Shown here piece after piece: positions 22,416-33,262 of a DNA stretch of 64,000 nucleotides. The stretch covers positions 4,836,001 to 4,900,000 of the forward strand of contig JBANDB010000004.1 of assembly GCA_037576215.1 (NCBI GenBank), written 5' to 3'. Positions within the stretch are counted from its first letter, which is position 1; the number at the start of each line of letters is the position of its first letter. The notes under the pieces are model-generated. The model had not been told where the DNA came from and did no database searches. It was given only the letters and a program-made list of their open reading frames with translations. Source of the stretch: Armillaria gallica. Taxonomy: Eukaryota; Basidiomycota; Agaricomycetes; Agaricales; Physalacriaceae. A program made the translations under genes and the position numbers.

Positions 22416-25400
22416 ATGATTCGACTGACTCGGCAAAAGACTTAGTTTCATCCGGTACGCCCTTATCGCCTGCTAGCAAGGCTCATTGTACTTCTGTAGT
22501 TGAACAAACGCATTTGAATATACCACTTCGCGACTTCGCTACCGAGACCAAGACTAAGAAAGAATCAGCACAGGATGTCGGTACCGATGCACCGACTAAA
22601 CATTCGGCAAGTAACTCATTACGAGCGAAAGCATCGAATGAAAAGGCACCCACTATAGTGCTACCCGTCATAACAGCGCCCAAACCGCGACTGGATGGGG
22701 CAAGGGAGAAAGTGCTTAGCGCTCCCCTTGGAGAAGCGGCCCCTGGCAAGGGGAACACCGCAAACGAAGAGCTGAAGACACTCAAGCGGTTGACAGTGCC
22801 GCCATTGGCCACGGCACAAGCGAAGGTGATGACCGTCACTGGGCTGAAGGAGGAAGGATCTCCGAACACCATGCGCAGCGGACTGATGGTGCGGTCTGAC
22901 GATCAGCAGCCTTGCAAGAGTCCCAGGAGCGCGATCCAGCATCAAGATGATGGCTGGAACCAGGTCGGCAGAGGCCCTAGGCGGGAGCCGAACGACTCGC
23001 TAAGTCCGGAGGGAGCCGACCGGGCCGGTAAGTCTGTTCATTCGGCACAGGTCGAGTCCGCTGTCGCCTCGAGTGACGGCCCCAACGTCCAGACGAGCTT
23101 GCGGCAGTCCAACATCCCTCTAGGCGATCCCGACGAAGACCAGCGAGTAGCAAGAACTGTTGGATGCGCAACAGCCCCGACCAAGGCAGCCGAAGGACAG
23201 GAAGCCGCTAGCGCCCAGGCAGTGAAAAGGGGGCCTAAGGTACAGATGGAGGAGGTTCTGGATGACAAAGATGACATGAGTTTCCAACGCAGCCAGAAAA
23301 CTAATCAAAAACCCCCTGTAGCACCTGAGGAGACCCAGTCAATGGTAGCCGAACCATCAGGTTCCAGTGCGAAGACTGAGAAGGTCCCACATATGTGGCT
23401 GAAGCCATTCGAAGCGGAATGGACGTTACGCAGTATCAAGGAGGCGAAGACCGAATCAGAAGCGAAGGCGATCCTAAAAAACTGGATCCATAAAACGAGA
23501 GTTGAGGAGGTAGTCGACGAGATGATTGACGGCTTGAGGAAGGTCGAGCGCATCAATGCACTGGAGTGGATGAACGAGCTCTGCCAACCCCGATGCTATG
23601 TCTGTTGAGTAAGTGGAGAAGGGAAGGCCCTAACCACCGATATCCAGGTCGAGACCCCAGGAGGCTCCACCCGTATTGCCTCGTCGGCCCTGATTGACAG
23701 TGGCTGCACTAGCAGCGCCATCAGCCGAGCCTTCGTCAAAAAGCATAATCTTCCCTCATGCACGACAGCGGCACCCATCACCGTATATAACGCGGACGGA
23801 TCAAAGAACAGTGCGGGGAGTATCACCGCCTTTGCCCAACTTCGCATTACTATCGGGGATCACTCTGAAAACATCGATTTGGCCATTACCGACCTAAAGG
23901 ATTGCGACGTCTTCCTGGGACATGATTGGTTAGTCAGGCATAACCTGCTGATCAACTGGCAGACTGGAAAAATGATCTTCACCCGATGCCAGTGCCGTCA
24001 TACCCCGATTCCATTACCAGATGCAGACCCGTATGACAAATGGGATGAAGAGCTGGAGGAGGGCGATACTATCCTTGCAATAAACTTCGAGGAAGCTATT
24101 CGCATCAGGGCGATGCGGCACATAGCCAATGATCTGGCAGCCAAAGCAAACGCAGATAAAAGGACCAAGATGTTCGAAGAAATGGTTCCTGAGTGGTGTA
24201 GGGACTTCAAAGACTTATTCGACAAAGAAAGCTTTGATGACCTCCCAGAACCGAAACCATGGGACCATGCCATCGAACTCATCCCGAACGCAAATGCTAA
24301 CCTAGACTGCAAAGTCTACCCACTGAATCGTGAAGAGCAGGAAGAGCTGGACAAATTCTTGGATGAGAACCTAGCCAGCGGAAGGATACGACCTTCCAAG
24401 TCGCCTATGGCATCCCCATTCTTCTTTGTCAAAAAGAAAGACGGGAAGCTGAGACCTGTTCAGGATTATTGAAAGCTTAACGAAATGACAATCAAAAATC
24501 GTTACCCGCTTCCTCTGATTTCGGAACTCATGGATAAATTACGCGGCACCAAGTACTTCTCCAAGCTGGACGTTCAATGGGGGTATAATAATGTTCGCAT
24601 CAAGACAGGGGATGAGTGGAAGGCAGCCTTCAGAACCAACCGTGGCCTGTACGAGCCAACGGTAATGTTCTTCGGACTCACCAACTCACCCGCCACCTTC
24701 CAATGGATGATGAATGACATCTTTAAAGACCTCATCGCATCCGGAAAGGTTACCATTTACCTCGACAATATCCTCATCATGTCGAAAACCAGAGAAGAGC
24801 ACCGCCAGATCACACAAGAAGTACTGATGACCCTACGAAAACACAAACTATTCCTTAAAGCTGAAAAGTGCGAATTCGAAGTCCTCGAAACGGAATATCT
24901 AGGCGTCATCATTAGCAAAGGCAGTATCCATATGGATCCAGTCAAAATCAAGGGCATCCTTGACTGGCCGGTACCGACCAAGAAGAAGGAACTACAGTCG
25001 TTTTTGGGCTTCACAAACTTCTATCGACACTTCATAAAGAACTATAGCAAGATCGTGAAACCCATGACGCAGCTGACGGGCAACGAGACATGGAAGTGGG
25101 GTAAAGCTCAGCAAGATGCGTTCGAACAGCTGAAGAAGCAACTAGCCGAAGACGTCGTACTTGCTATACCAACGAACGAGGGGAAATTCAGAGTGGAAGC
25201 AGATGCTAGCAAAGGGGCCATCAGTGCTGTACTCTCTCAAGAGCAGGATGGCAAGTGGAGACCAGTTTCATTCCTATCCAAGTCTCTTTCCATTACCGAG
25301 CATAACTACGAGATCTACGACAAGGAACTTCTGGCCATCATGCTCGCGCTAGAGGAGTGGAGGCACTACCTGATGGGTGCGCACCAGGATTTCGAGATCT

Positions 25401-27283
25401 GGACAGATCATCAGAATCTTCAATATTTCCAAAAACCCCAGAAGGTGAACTGCCACCAAGCCCGATGGATTACCGAGTTGGCAGAATATCATTTCACCCT
25501 TCATCATAAAGCTGGAACAGCCAACAAGAAGGCTGACCTTCTCTCCCACCGCACAGATCATGACCAGGGACAGGACGACAATGACCAAGTCATCATGTTA
25601 TCCCCCGAGCATTTCCGAGCAATGATCATGCCGACGCTCGAAGAAACTCACGAGAAGGTGCAAGCAGCAACCCAAAAGGCTCACCTCTGGGACCCCGCCG
25701 TTACCGGCTCCATCGACCATGACCATGGCATGAGAGTGAAGGATAGGCTAGTTTGGTATGACGGCAGGATCTACATTCCACGAGACCATGTGTTACGAGG
25801 AGAAGTCATTGCCTGATCCCATGATCACATCACCGCTGGGCATCCAGGTATCGAGAAAACCAAAGAACTTATGCTACGAGAGTTCTGGTGGCCAAAGATA
25901 AAGAAGGATGTCGAAGCCTATGTGCGAGGTTGCGAAACTTGCCAACGAACAAAAGGCAGCACTCAAGCAAAGGCAGCGCCCCTTCACCCCAACGAAATAC
26001 CCTCTCGCCCGTGGACTCACATCTCGGTAGACATGGTGACGGGGTTGCCCAAAAGCAATGGTCACGACGCCATCCTAGTAATCGTCGATCGCTTTTCAAA
26101 AGAAATCATCCCAGTTGCATGTTCCACTGAGTTATCATCGGAAGGATGGGCGAAGATTTTACATGACAAGGTGTACGCCAAACATGGCATGCCTCAAGTC
26201 GTCATCTCAGATCGAGGAACGGTGTTTGTTTCCAAATTCATGAAAGATCTCTATGACCTTCTTCAGATCAAAGGCAACCCCTCAACAGCCTATCACCCAC
26301 AGACGGATGGACAGACGGAGAGAGTTAATCAAGAAATTGAGAAATACCTCCGCATGTTCGTCAACCACCTCCAAACCGATTGGGCAGAATGGCTCTCACT
26401 CACCACATTCACTCATAACAATCGAGTACACTCCTCTACCGGCAAAAGTCCCTTCGAAGTCAACTACGGCTATAACCCTGATGTATTACCAGGAGCCAAA
26501 ACTACCGCGCCATTCCATACCCCCGCCTCAGGCACCTTCGTCTCGAAAATGCAGGAAATTCATGCAACCGCCAAGCAATCCCTCGAGAAGGCTGCATCGC
26601 AAATGAAAGCACAATATGACAAATCAAAGTGCCCAGCCATCGAGTATAAAGTAGGCGACAAGGTGTGGCTCGACACATCCAATCTACACCTTCCCCGGCC
26701 AAAAAAGAAACTCAACGATAGACGAACAGGCCCCTTTGAGATCAAAAACAAGAAGGGCGCCTCGGCATACACCCTTGCTTTACCAGCCAACTGGAAGATC
26801 CACCCGACCTTTAACAAATCGCTGCTCACTCCATACACTCCTCCCGGATTCCCTAATCAAGAACAACCGCCTCCTCCACCACCAGACCTTATAGATGGCG
26901 AAGAACTCTACGAAGTTGAAAAAGTCCTAGACATCAGACACCGACGAATATGAGGGAGAAGAGGGGAACCTCCAAGAACGGCGACAGACTATTTCGTCAA
27001 ATGGAAGGGCTATGGACCCGAATCCAACAGTTGAGTACGGGAAGGCGACATGGAAGCAGACGAACTTATCGAAGAGTTCCTTGCTGAACATGTCGACAAC
27101 GTCAGCACCGAACGATATCAACCCGACTGGCAATCCTACACTGACAAAGCAACAGGGGAAAAAGTGTGGTATGACCAGAACGAACTCTGGGATCTGCTGG
27201 GAGCACACGACGACCCATCCATGGACACAAGGGGGCTGAATGAACCGATCAAGATACCAAGACTTTGCCTAGGAGGGACTTAA
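22298..27283 (+). pseudogene. pol: Chromovirus pol: protease, RT, RNase H, integrase, chromodomain
   Basis: A single frame in -1 register to gag, overlapping its end by 118 nt. A ~430-residue low-complexity leader precedes an aspartic protease (DSG at 23696-23704). RT begins near 24300 (LPEPKPWDHAIELIPNA) and its catalytic box reads YLDN at 24758-24769 instead of YxDD. RNase H starts around FRVEADASKGAISAVLSQ. Integrase has the HHCC finger (HITAGHPG to CETCQRTKG) and the DDE residues SVDMVTG, VISDRGT and TERVNQEIE. A chromodomain follows the last stops (YFVKWKGYGPESN, EADELIEEFL). Five stops, all TGA (23606, 24470, 25814, 26951, 27032), break it. RT inactivation fits GAT to AAT at a CpG. The product would copy and insert the element. 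Confidence 0.93.
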
Positions 27284-27307
27284 CAGCAGTCGGGACACCT
27301 GCCTTAA

Positions 27308-27318
27308 TGAGGGGGTAA
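27308..27318 (+). other. Polypurine tract
   Basis: TGAGGGGGTAA abuts the 3' LTR start TGTTACG, the usual place for the plus-strand primer. Confidence 0.75.
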
Positions 27319-27708
27319 TGTTACGATTTATTCACTTTTTTCCTTTATCTTATCTTATCTCTTACTCCGGACCAATCGGGCCAACATCTACAGGAGAACG
27401 TTCCCATGTTATCTCCCAAGTCTCCACGCTCTCGCTTCTCTATTGCATGTGACGGCTCCAAGTCCTTGTACTTCGTTATCCACCACTTGAGGACACTTTA
27501 TTATTAACCTTCACTTTTGGTATTTAAGTAGCTACCCACGACTCCTGTACGCCAGCCTCGAACTAACTTTAATCTATACTGAATCTATCGCTTAATTTCT
27601 CGCTGCACAACTAAAGACTTAGCCAGATCGCCTATAAGAGACAACGTCGGTGACTGCCCGAACACGAGACAGCCGGTGTTTGTCATTGATAGGAGTTCAG
27701 GTCTAATA
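27319..27708 (+). repeat. 3' LTR (390 bp)
   Basis: Same length and ends as the 5' LTR, 97% identical, preceded by the purine tract. Confidence 0.95.
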
Positions 27709-27713
27709 ATTCA
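27709..27713. repeat. 5-bp target site duplication, right
   Basis: ATTCA directly follows the 3' LTR and equals 19269-19273. Confidence 0.92.
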
Positions 27714-29110
27714 TCTCTTTATGCATACAGCATCCAGCCCAGATCAAGAGATCAATATTCTTCTTTTGACTGTCATCTAATTTCGCAAATTCAGCTTCTC
27801 CCAGTTCAAAGGCAAATCTGTGAAAGGCTTCATCATGGTGTGTTTTCCTTTGATTCTGGGAAAGATTTTCCCAGTTTGCTATTCCACCTGCATTGATAAT
27901 AGCCTCCTGTGACACCTTGAATAGAATATCAAGAAGCTCATGTGGTGTTGACTTTAGAATCGTTTCCTCCCCATGCTTCTCACGTTTGCATCTCTGCTTC
28001 CATGTTTGCAAAAGCCGAAACAGCTTCTTCTGGTCCTCTGCATGATCTGTATGCATTCCAGTGACTGTGATCCAGAAATCTCTGGCATCTTCTCCACTTT
28101 GACAGCGAGGGCTATGCTTATAAATACTGTACAGATCATCAACTAGATCTACCCATCTCTCGAGCTGAGTTTTACTTGTATGATTGACTGCCATTTGAAT
28201 TCCAAGAAAAAACTGTATCTTGTGGTTATTCTCATCAATAACAGTTGCATGATGAGATTCCAAATTGTTGTTTTTGTGAGTGGTACCATCACCACTTATT
28301 GTTAGCCCTGGGATGAAAGATGAGTATAACTATTTATTGCATAGGCCATTAATATGATATACCTTTTGCATTTTTTATACATTGAACAACTTGCATCTTT
28401 GCTGCAGCCCCTCCCTCCTGTACAATCCGCTTCATACTCTGATCTGAAACACTCCCTTCAACAGGGACTCCAAGGTGATTGGCCATTCTATTCAGAACAC
28501 TAAGAATGCGCTCAGGATTGACTCCATCTTCAGCAATGAGATCATTGATTAATGAGCGTGTGTCATCAGGAATAATACCCTTGTTCTTCAAGTGGAGAGA
28601 AGGAACATCAACAATGGCAGTCTTTGTAGCATTCGCAATGCGATTCGGAACCCGTTTGATTTTTGCCTTTAGATTGTGAAGCTGCTTCCTATCCTCCACT
28701 CTCTCCTCTGCCTGAAGAGTCATCTTGGACATCATGACCTCAGATTCCTTCACTAGATGGGCAATCTCATCCTCCAAATCTCCAATGTATGTAGCCTTCT
28801 TGCCCAAATCTTCTGCTTGTGTCTCCACCCTTTTCTGACTGCGTTTGAGCTTCTTCTGAAGACCATATAGGCGCCATTGGTAATTCTCGGCACGTTTACA
28901 TGCCTGGGAAAGTTCTGTCAGGTCCAACGGACCTAGATTCTCCTGTCCCGATAGCATGGGTCCATCCACATGTGCTGATGTTTCATCACAAGTGTGATGG
29001 GCAGCATTGATCTTTCCAAATTGGGATTTTTGCTGTGCAGACCGACGTTTGGTGTTACCAGAGTATCTAAGGAAGTTAGGACGATGCCCCATGATGTGTT
29101 CCGTGTGCTT

Positions 29111-29150
29111 GAAAGGTGCGGAAAGGTGTGGAAAGGTGCAAAAAGGTGCA
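29111..29150 (+). repeat. Four 10-bp tandem repeats upstream of the transposase-like gene
   Basis: Units GAAAGGTGCG, GAAAGGTGTG, GAAAGGTGCA and AAAAGGTGCA follow one another exactly, 18-58 bp upstream of the putative ATG at 29092. They could be a promoter element or binding sites for the element's own protein. Confidence 0.75.
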
Positions 29151-29283
29151 AATAGCTGTGTGACGCGTTTGTTTGGTTATGTTTGCAAAGCCTTCGGACT
29201 GCTCATCCAAATGCACCTTGTACAGGCTTCCACAGCCCTTGTATCACTTCGAAAAAATTACAGTATATCATTTTAAAATAGAA

Positions 29284-29396
29284 TACATGTATTCTTCGAG
29301 GCACTTTTTGAAAAAAAGCATTTTTAATGCCATAAACGTGCTGAAACTATGGTAAAACGAGGTCTAAAAAATAATTTGCCTCGAAGAATACATGTA
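29284..29396. mobile_element. 113-bp MITE-like element
   Basis: A perfect 20-bp inverted repeat, TACATGTATTCTTCGAGGCA, bounds 73 bp of AT-rich DNA. The outermost TA on each side fits a TA target duplication as in Tc1/mariner-type MITEs. It is nested in the right arm of the DNA transposon, outside the coding exons. Confidence 0.7.
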
Positions 29397-29532
29397 AAAT
29401 AATGTCCTGAGTAAAATGTTCCTGCAAAAGTTTCCGTGAATCTTCTTCCTTCGACCTGCAGTAGGTGCATCCATAAAACTCCCATATTTCGGGCCGTGAT
29501 CGAGATCGCTCGGAGCGCGAATTTTGGCGGGG

Positions 29533-29548
29533 GTTGCCGGTACCCAAA
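29533..29548 (-). repeat. Subterminal inverted repeat, right
   Basis: Reverse complement TTTGGGTACCGGCAAC equals the left copy. Confidence 0.75.
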
Positions 29549-29738
29549 TACTTCCAGCATATGCAACGAGGGGTGCTTTAGGCCTTATGTTGCCTAAATC
29601 CCGCAACATTTTGCCCCGCAGGGAGCAAATTTTTACTACTTTTGGGCCTTATTTGATTCCTTCGTAAGCAACAACCCCCTCCTTATGCCTTACGAAGGTT
29701 CAAAATAGGCAACGCAACCGACCCCCCCTCACGCCTTA

Positions 29739-29766
29739 CGTTGCTTCCATACAGGAAAGGACAGTA
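29739..29766 (-). repeat. Right terminal inverted repeat
   Basis: On the reverse strand it begins TACTGTCCTTTCCTGTATGG, one base different from the left TIR. A palindromic CAGTTAACTG lies just outside. Confidence 0.8.
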
Positions 29767-31470
29767 GTGGCAGTTAACTGCTCGGCATGGGACGGCATGG
29801 AAGTTAACTGGCCGTGGGAACCCAGTGGATTGATTGGTAAACGGGCCTGAACGTTAGAACACCGACGCAATAGCACGGATTCCACGCTCGTTCACAGATT
29901 AAACAAGCTGAAGGAGCTTCTGCCGTAACCTTTCAAAACCGTTTAAAAAATCGCAGAAAATCATTAAAAATCGTGAAAGCATACAAATTACATGATGCAA
30001 TCTGTTACTGTGCTGCTTGTAATAATGCCGATGTTTCACGATGTTGTATAGAACGCCTTGGTAGCTGTGACCACAGCCAATCCATTCATTCTTGTTCTAG
30101 ACGTTGTCAAGCTCAATGGGCGTAATACGTATCGATAACCAATGTCGGTCATCTCATTATCCGTGCTTTCTCGGGTGTTTGCAGTGGATGAAGTCGTAAG
30201 GCATCGTTCGTACCCTCTTTACCTTCCTTCTCTTTTTACTGGTTTGTCGTCTTCCATCTCGAACTCTGGTTGATCTCGACGCACGTATCCAAGCATGGGG
30301 CGGCTTAGGAAACGTCTTCACCAATTGCCAGCGTGGGATACGAAACCTGGGTTTGGTGAGTAGTCTCATCCCGCTCTACTGTATAATGGGAGTAGGGGTG
30401 CATTTAGCTCTCGGTGCGCTCGCTTAGCGTCCTGCACGTTGTCTGCTGATGAAAGTCGTGGTAGGAGTGTAAATTTATAACCAAACGAGGATCTGGGATT
30501 CGGTACCAAAACAGGCTACAAGTCACCAGGGACGATATCTCGATCCGTTCCCAATGGAGGAGAGGCGCGTACAAGGATTATTTCACAAACACGAGTCTGG
30601 GTTGGCCGGTGCGTTGCGTCTTCTCAGTGCGCTACGTCCTTCATCTGACAGACGAACCAGATGCGAGATATTGATATGTTTATCTCATATGTGAACAATA
30701 TGCGGACGCAGGGACGGCAGTGGACGTAGGCAGCTGTTCCGAGTCCTGTGTACAGGCTCGGTCTTGTGCGTAGGTCCTGGGTGGCGATGCATTTTGGTAT
30801 CCCGGGCTTTGCCGATTTTTAGCCAGCGAACTTTACGTTGTTTTTCGGCTCGACTTTCGGCATTGGGTCGGCAAGCCCGTTTCCTGATTAGTTAGAATGG
30901 CCGACCACTCATTTTGCATACGAGAAAATGCCTATCGCGCTCTAGGCTTCGGCTAGTGGTGGGCGGCCGTCTCGAGTTCTTCCCTTATTACGGCGAATTC
31001 CCATCTCATTTCCTGCGCATTTCCTTGTCAATGTCCCAGCATTCATCATTATCTTCGCCTGGTCAGCCTGAGACCGATATGCTTCCCTGAGACATTGTCG
31101 ACGCTATGCCCTCCGTGTGGAGGAAAGTCAGTGGCTAGGAAGACATTCGTCGCTCGCGGTGATCATTCCACCAACTTTGAACTTGCAAGATGTCTCCGTC
31201 GCAGTCGTTTCAGCATAGAGAGGAATGGGTGGAGAGTCTCTAAGTCCTTCATTCACGGCGGAGCCCTCCGCGTATTGAGAGCCTTTGACATCGAGCAAAG
31301 CTAGGATTTCCTCTGGAGACAACCTCGACAGCCGCTATGATGTCACCGATCCTTGAAGAGACTAGACAGCCCCTCGTGGATCCAGCATCCCTCTCGCAGA
31401 TAGCTTCCCGATACACTTCGAGGGCTCGTCTACAACGTTATTCTTCAGTCAAAAGAGACATTCTAAATTT
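29767..31470. other. Gene-poor stretch
   Basis: It starts with CAGTTAACTG palindromes (29769 and 29811). A 70-aa basic minus-strand frame (30157-30369) has no recognised motif. Contains one copy of a dispersed repeat near 30735. Nothing else supported. Confidence 0.4.
30735..30805 (+). repeat. Dispersed repeat, copy 1
   Basis: TTCCGAGTCCTGTGTACAGG then CTCGGTCTT and GGTGGCGATGCATTTTGGT match 38964-39045 in order. The core is a hairpin (CCGAG-CCTGT / ACAGG-CTCGG). Confidence 0.6.
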
Positions 31471-31472
31471 TC

Positions 31473-33262
31473 GTGGAGGCAGCTCGTGATACGCCCCTAT
31501 ATCAGTATATCACATTGTCTTTGATCACTGCTCTCGGACGTGAGCGTATTTGGGGGACACGAAGCATGTTTCTTGCCTGGGAAGGTGAAGGGGCTTTGAC
31601 GAGCTCGGTTATGGATGCTCAGTGCGTTTTACCCTCTCTTTCGATGCCCTTCTCCGCTGACGCATAGCTTTTGCAGGTCTTATGAACCATCGCGCCAAGA
31701 GTGATATTTCGTGGCACAGTTGTACAAACTGACTTGAACAGCGTCATCCCCGACATTCTACCCCAGTGGAATGGCCTTTTAGATGTTTCGTCCAGCCATG
31801 CCGGACTTTTTCATTCCCCTCAAATGCTACCTTACCTCGTTCGTCTCAAGCACAGACCTCCCCCTCAAGCAAGAGCAATAGCTCTTCGCATGCCCACTTG
31901 GCCTCTGGATATTCAAAATCGACCGTCGACTCGGCGGGATAGGCTGTTCTGGTACCGGCTGACATCAATCGACAACAGTAATTGATGACGCAAACATAAT
32001 GCGTATGCGCTTTGCCAACGATGCCTCGACAATCTTGACCAGGTTGACGAAACGCCGTTTCGACAAGACTGCCATTCTTCGAGCTCTGTAAAGCGCTCGT
32101 CAAGCTACCTTGCACTTTCCTTCGACCAATACCTTCTGGTGCCATGGTCGCTTTCCTTTTGGTCTGATAGACGTCCCACACAGGACTCGGACCTGCCGCG
32201 GCCCGCGACGGCTCACCACTTCATTGCTTCGCTACGTCTGGCGATTGCGACACATATTTTGTAGCCTTGTCCACGATTTATCCGGAACTCCCGGCTTCTC
32301 CTATGTCGTTATACACGTCAACTCGACCAGGATGCAAGTAACTTGTGGACAACCTTCTGCCAACGTAGAAGCGTTTATCGTTGCAGCAGGGAGCAACGAT
32401 ACTTCTTCCGCCACAGCGTTCCACCCTAGTTCGCTCAACGGGACTACGGACATGTGGATCAGCGTCTTGATGAATTCGACGCCACCGTATTCCGACAGTG
32501 CGGTCAACCTTTCCACGTACTGGGACATACACAACAATCATTGTGCATACAGATATCTTGTCGGTTTTGGAGATAGCTGATTAGTTTCCTTTCCCAGTAA
32601 AGGTAGTGCTCTATCCATGGCCACTGAAAGAATGTCTTGGCTTCCCTTCACACCACTGGATACTCTTCGCATGGGCGACAGACGAGAGCGCCATCCTGTT
32701 GGACTACATACGACTTCACAGTTGGATATGTCCAGTTCCTGTTTGTTCCCTCACTCTAAATCACTCCATCGTAGGTGTTACTGAGATTCTGAAGCCCTCA
32801 GATAGCGATATACCTCTGTAAGTAGATAGGCATGAATACAGCGAGTTATATTGGAGGAATCGTCGCCAGAGAGGCCAGCCAACACACTTTCTTGACGGCG
32901 TTTAGCCCTATACCAGACCCGGGAGATGGGATGGAATGGCGAGATCTTGAACACACGGTAGCAGAGAAAGTTCTGGCGATGAGCTTGGTCAATACTACCA
33001 ATTTGAAGGCGAAGTATATATATGAGAGTGACTGACTGGGAAAAGTGGATCGAAGGTCTATTCGCGAGCTGGGTCTGGAGCATTTGCCAGCAAGGCTGTG
33101 ATTATCCGTATTTGTTGACGTCCGACTCGGGGGAGATATGCGGGAACTTCCACTCTTCATATGGCCATACAACAATGGCAGAAGACACCGGTGATACCCC
33201 GCAGTTGGTCAGTGCAGGATTCATGGGTACAATGGAAAAAGGAAGACTACAGATTTTCCGAT
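31473..33262 (+). pseudogene. Decayed multi-exon gene, unknown function
   Basis: Several plus-strand pieces look protein-coding. 31473-31618 opens with EAARDTPLYQYITLSLITAL and ends at an intron-like GTGCGT to TTTTGCAG (31621-31675). 32281-32577 has an extracellular-looking block with many Asn-X-Ser/Thr sites (GTTDMWISVLMNSTPPY). 32832-33033 holds TASYIGGIVAREASQHTFL and DLEHTVAEKVLAMSLVNTTN. 33040-33260 holds WEKWIEGLFASWVWSICQQG. Stops and frame changes separate them. The glycosylation sites and tryptophan-rich strands suggest a secreted or membrane protein, but I do not recognise the family. It may be a pseudogene or a gene whose introns I cannot place. Confidence 0.4.
32175..32222 (-). 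repeat. Dispersed repeat, copy 2
   Basis: CACACAGGACTCGGACCTGC and the following GGCCCGCGAYGGCYCACCAC-like run match 40988-41032. On the reverse strand GCAGGTCCGAGTCCTGT forms a tRNA T-arm-like 5-bp stem and 7-nt loop. Confidence 0.6.

Larger units (their letters stand above)
19274..27708 (+). mobile_element. Ty3/gypsy chromovirus, full length, decayed
   Basis: Two 390-bp LTRs (TGTTACG to TCTAATA), a 5-bp target duplication, a primer-binding site beside the 5' LTR, a polypurine tract before the 3' LTR, gag in one frame and protease-RT-RNase H-integrase-chromodomain in the -1 frame. The chromodomain makes it a chromovirus. LTRs differ at 12 sites. Eleven stop codons, nine of them TGA, interrupt gag and pol. 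It sits inside the minus-strand gene of the surrounding DNA transposon, in the opposite orientation. Confidence 0.95.
17748..29092 (-). pseudogene. Uncharacterised transposase-like protein, split by a retrotransposon
   Basis: Exon 1 is 29092-28363. A 55-nt intron follows (28362-28308, GTATAT to CCCAG). Exon 2 is 28307-27709 joined to 19268-17748 once the chromovirus and one target copy are removed. Total 2850 nt, 949 residues. The N-terminal 240 residues are charged and coiled-coil-like (LSQACKRAENYQWRLYGLQK, LGDLEDEI-type heptads). Exon 2 opens with SGDGTTHKNNNLESHHATVI. Later blocks include LLIWAGCCMHKEMN, AFKGGCTHMSRWWEENG, KMYNWDNAAAAD, SLAGAVFRHKD, CFPDTSNTHFQSHAEA, GALETWERFTSEF and STNDLNEGAFGNW. 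The tail is acidic. Conserved D, H and C residues suggest a metal-dependent nuclease, but that is inference. I recall closely similar multi-copy proteins in mushroom genomes labelled hypothetical. One internal TGA (19062-19064), probably once CGA, breaks the frame in addition to the insertion. Confidence 0.75.
17532..29766 (-). mobile_element. DNA transposon with TIRs, carrying an uncharacterised ~949-aa gene
   Basis: The ends are a 28-nt terminal inverted repeat (17532-17559 and 29739-29766) identical at 27 of 28 positions. A second, subterminal inverted repeat is perfect over 16 nt (17588-17603 and 29533-29548). The TIRs can be read as 26 bp flanked by TA on each side. Subtracting the nested 8.4-kb chromovirus and its duplicated target, the element is about 3.8 kb with one minus-strand two-exon gene filling most of it. 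A 113-bp MITE-like insertion lies near the right end. The architecture is that of an autonomous cut-and-paste transposon, but the protein is not a transposase superfamily I can name. The large single copy and one stop codon suggest it is now dead. Confidence 0.75.

Noticed and set aside
22298..27283. In-frame TGA codons as recoded or selenocysteine codons
   Set aside because: They fall at ordinary positions, no recoding element is apparent, and CGA to TGA decay explains them together with the LTR pattern.
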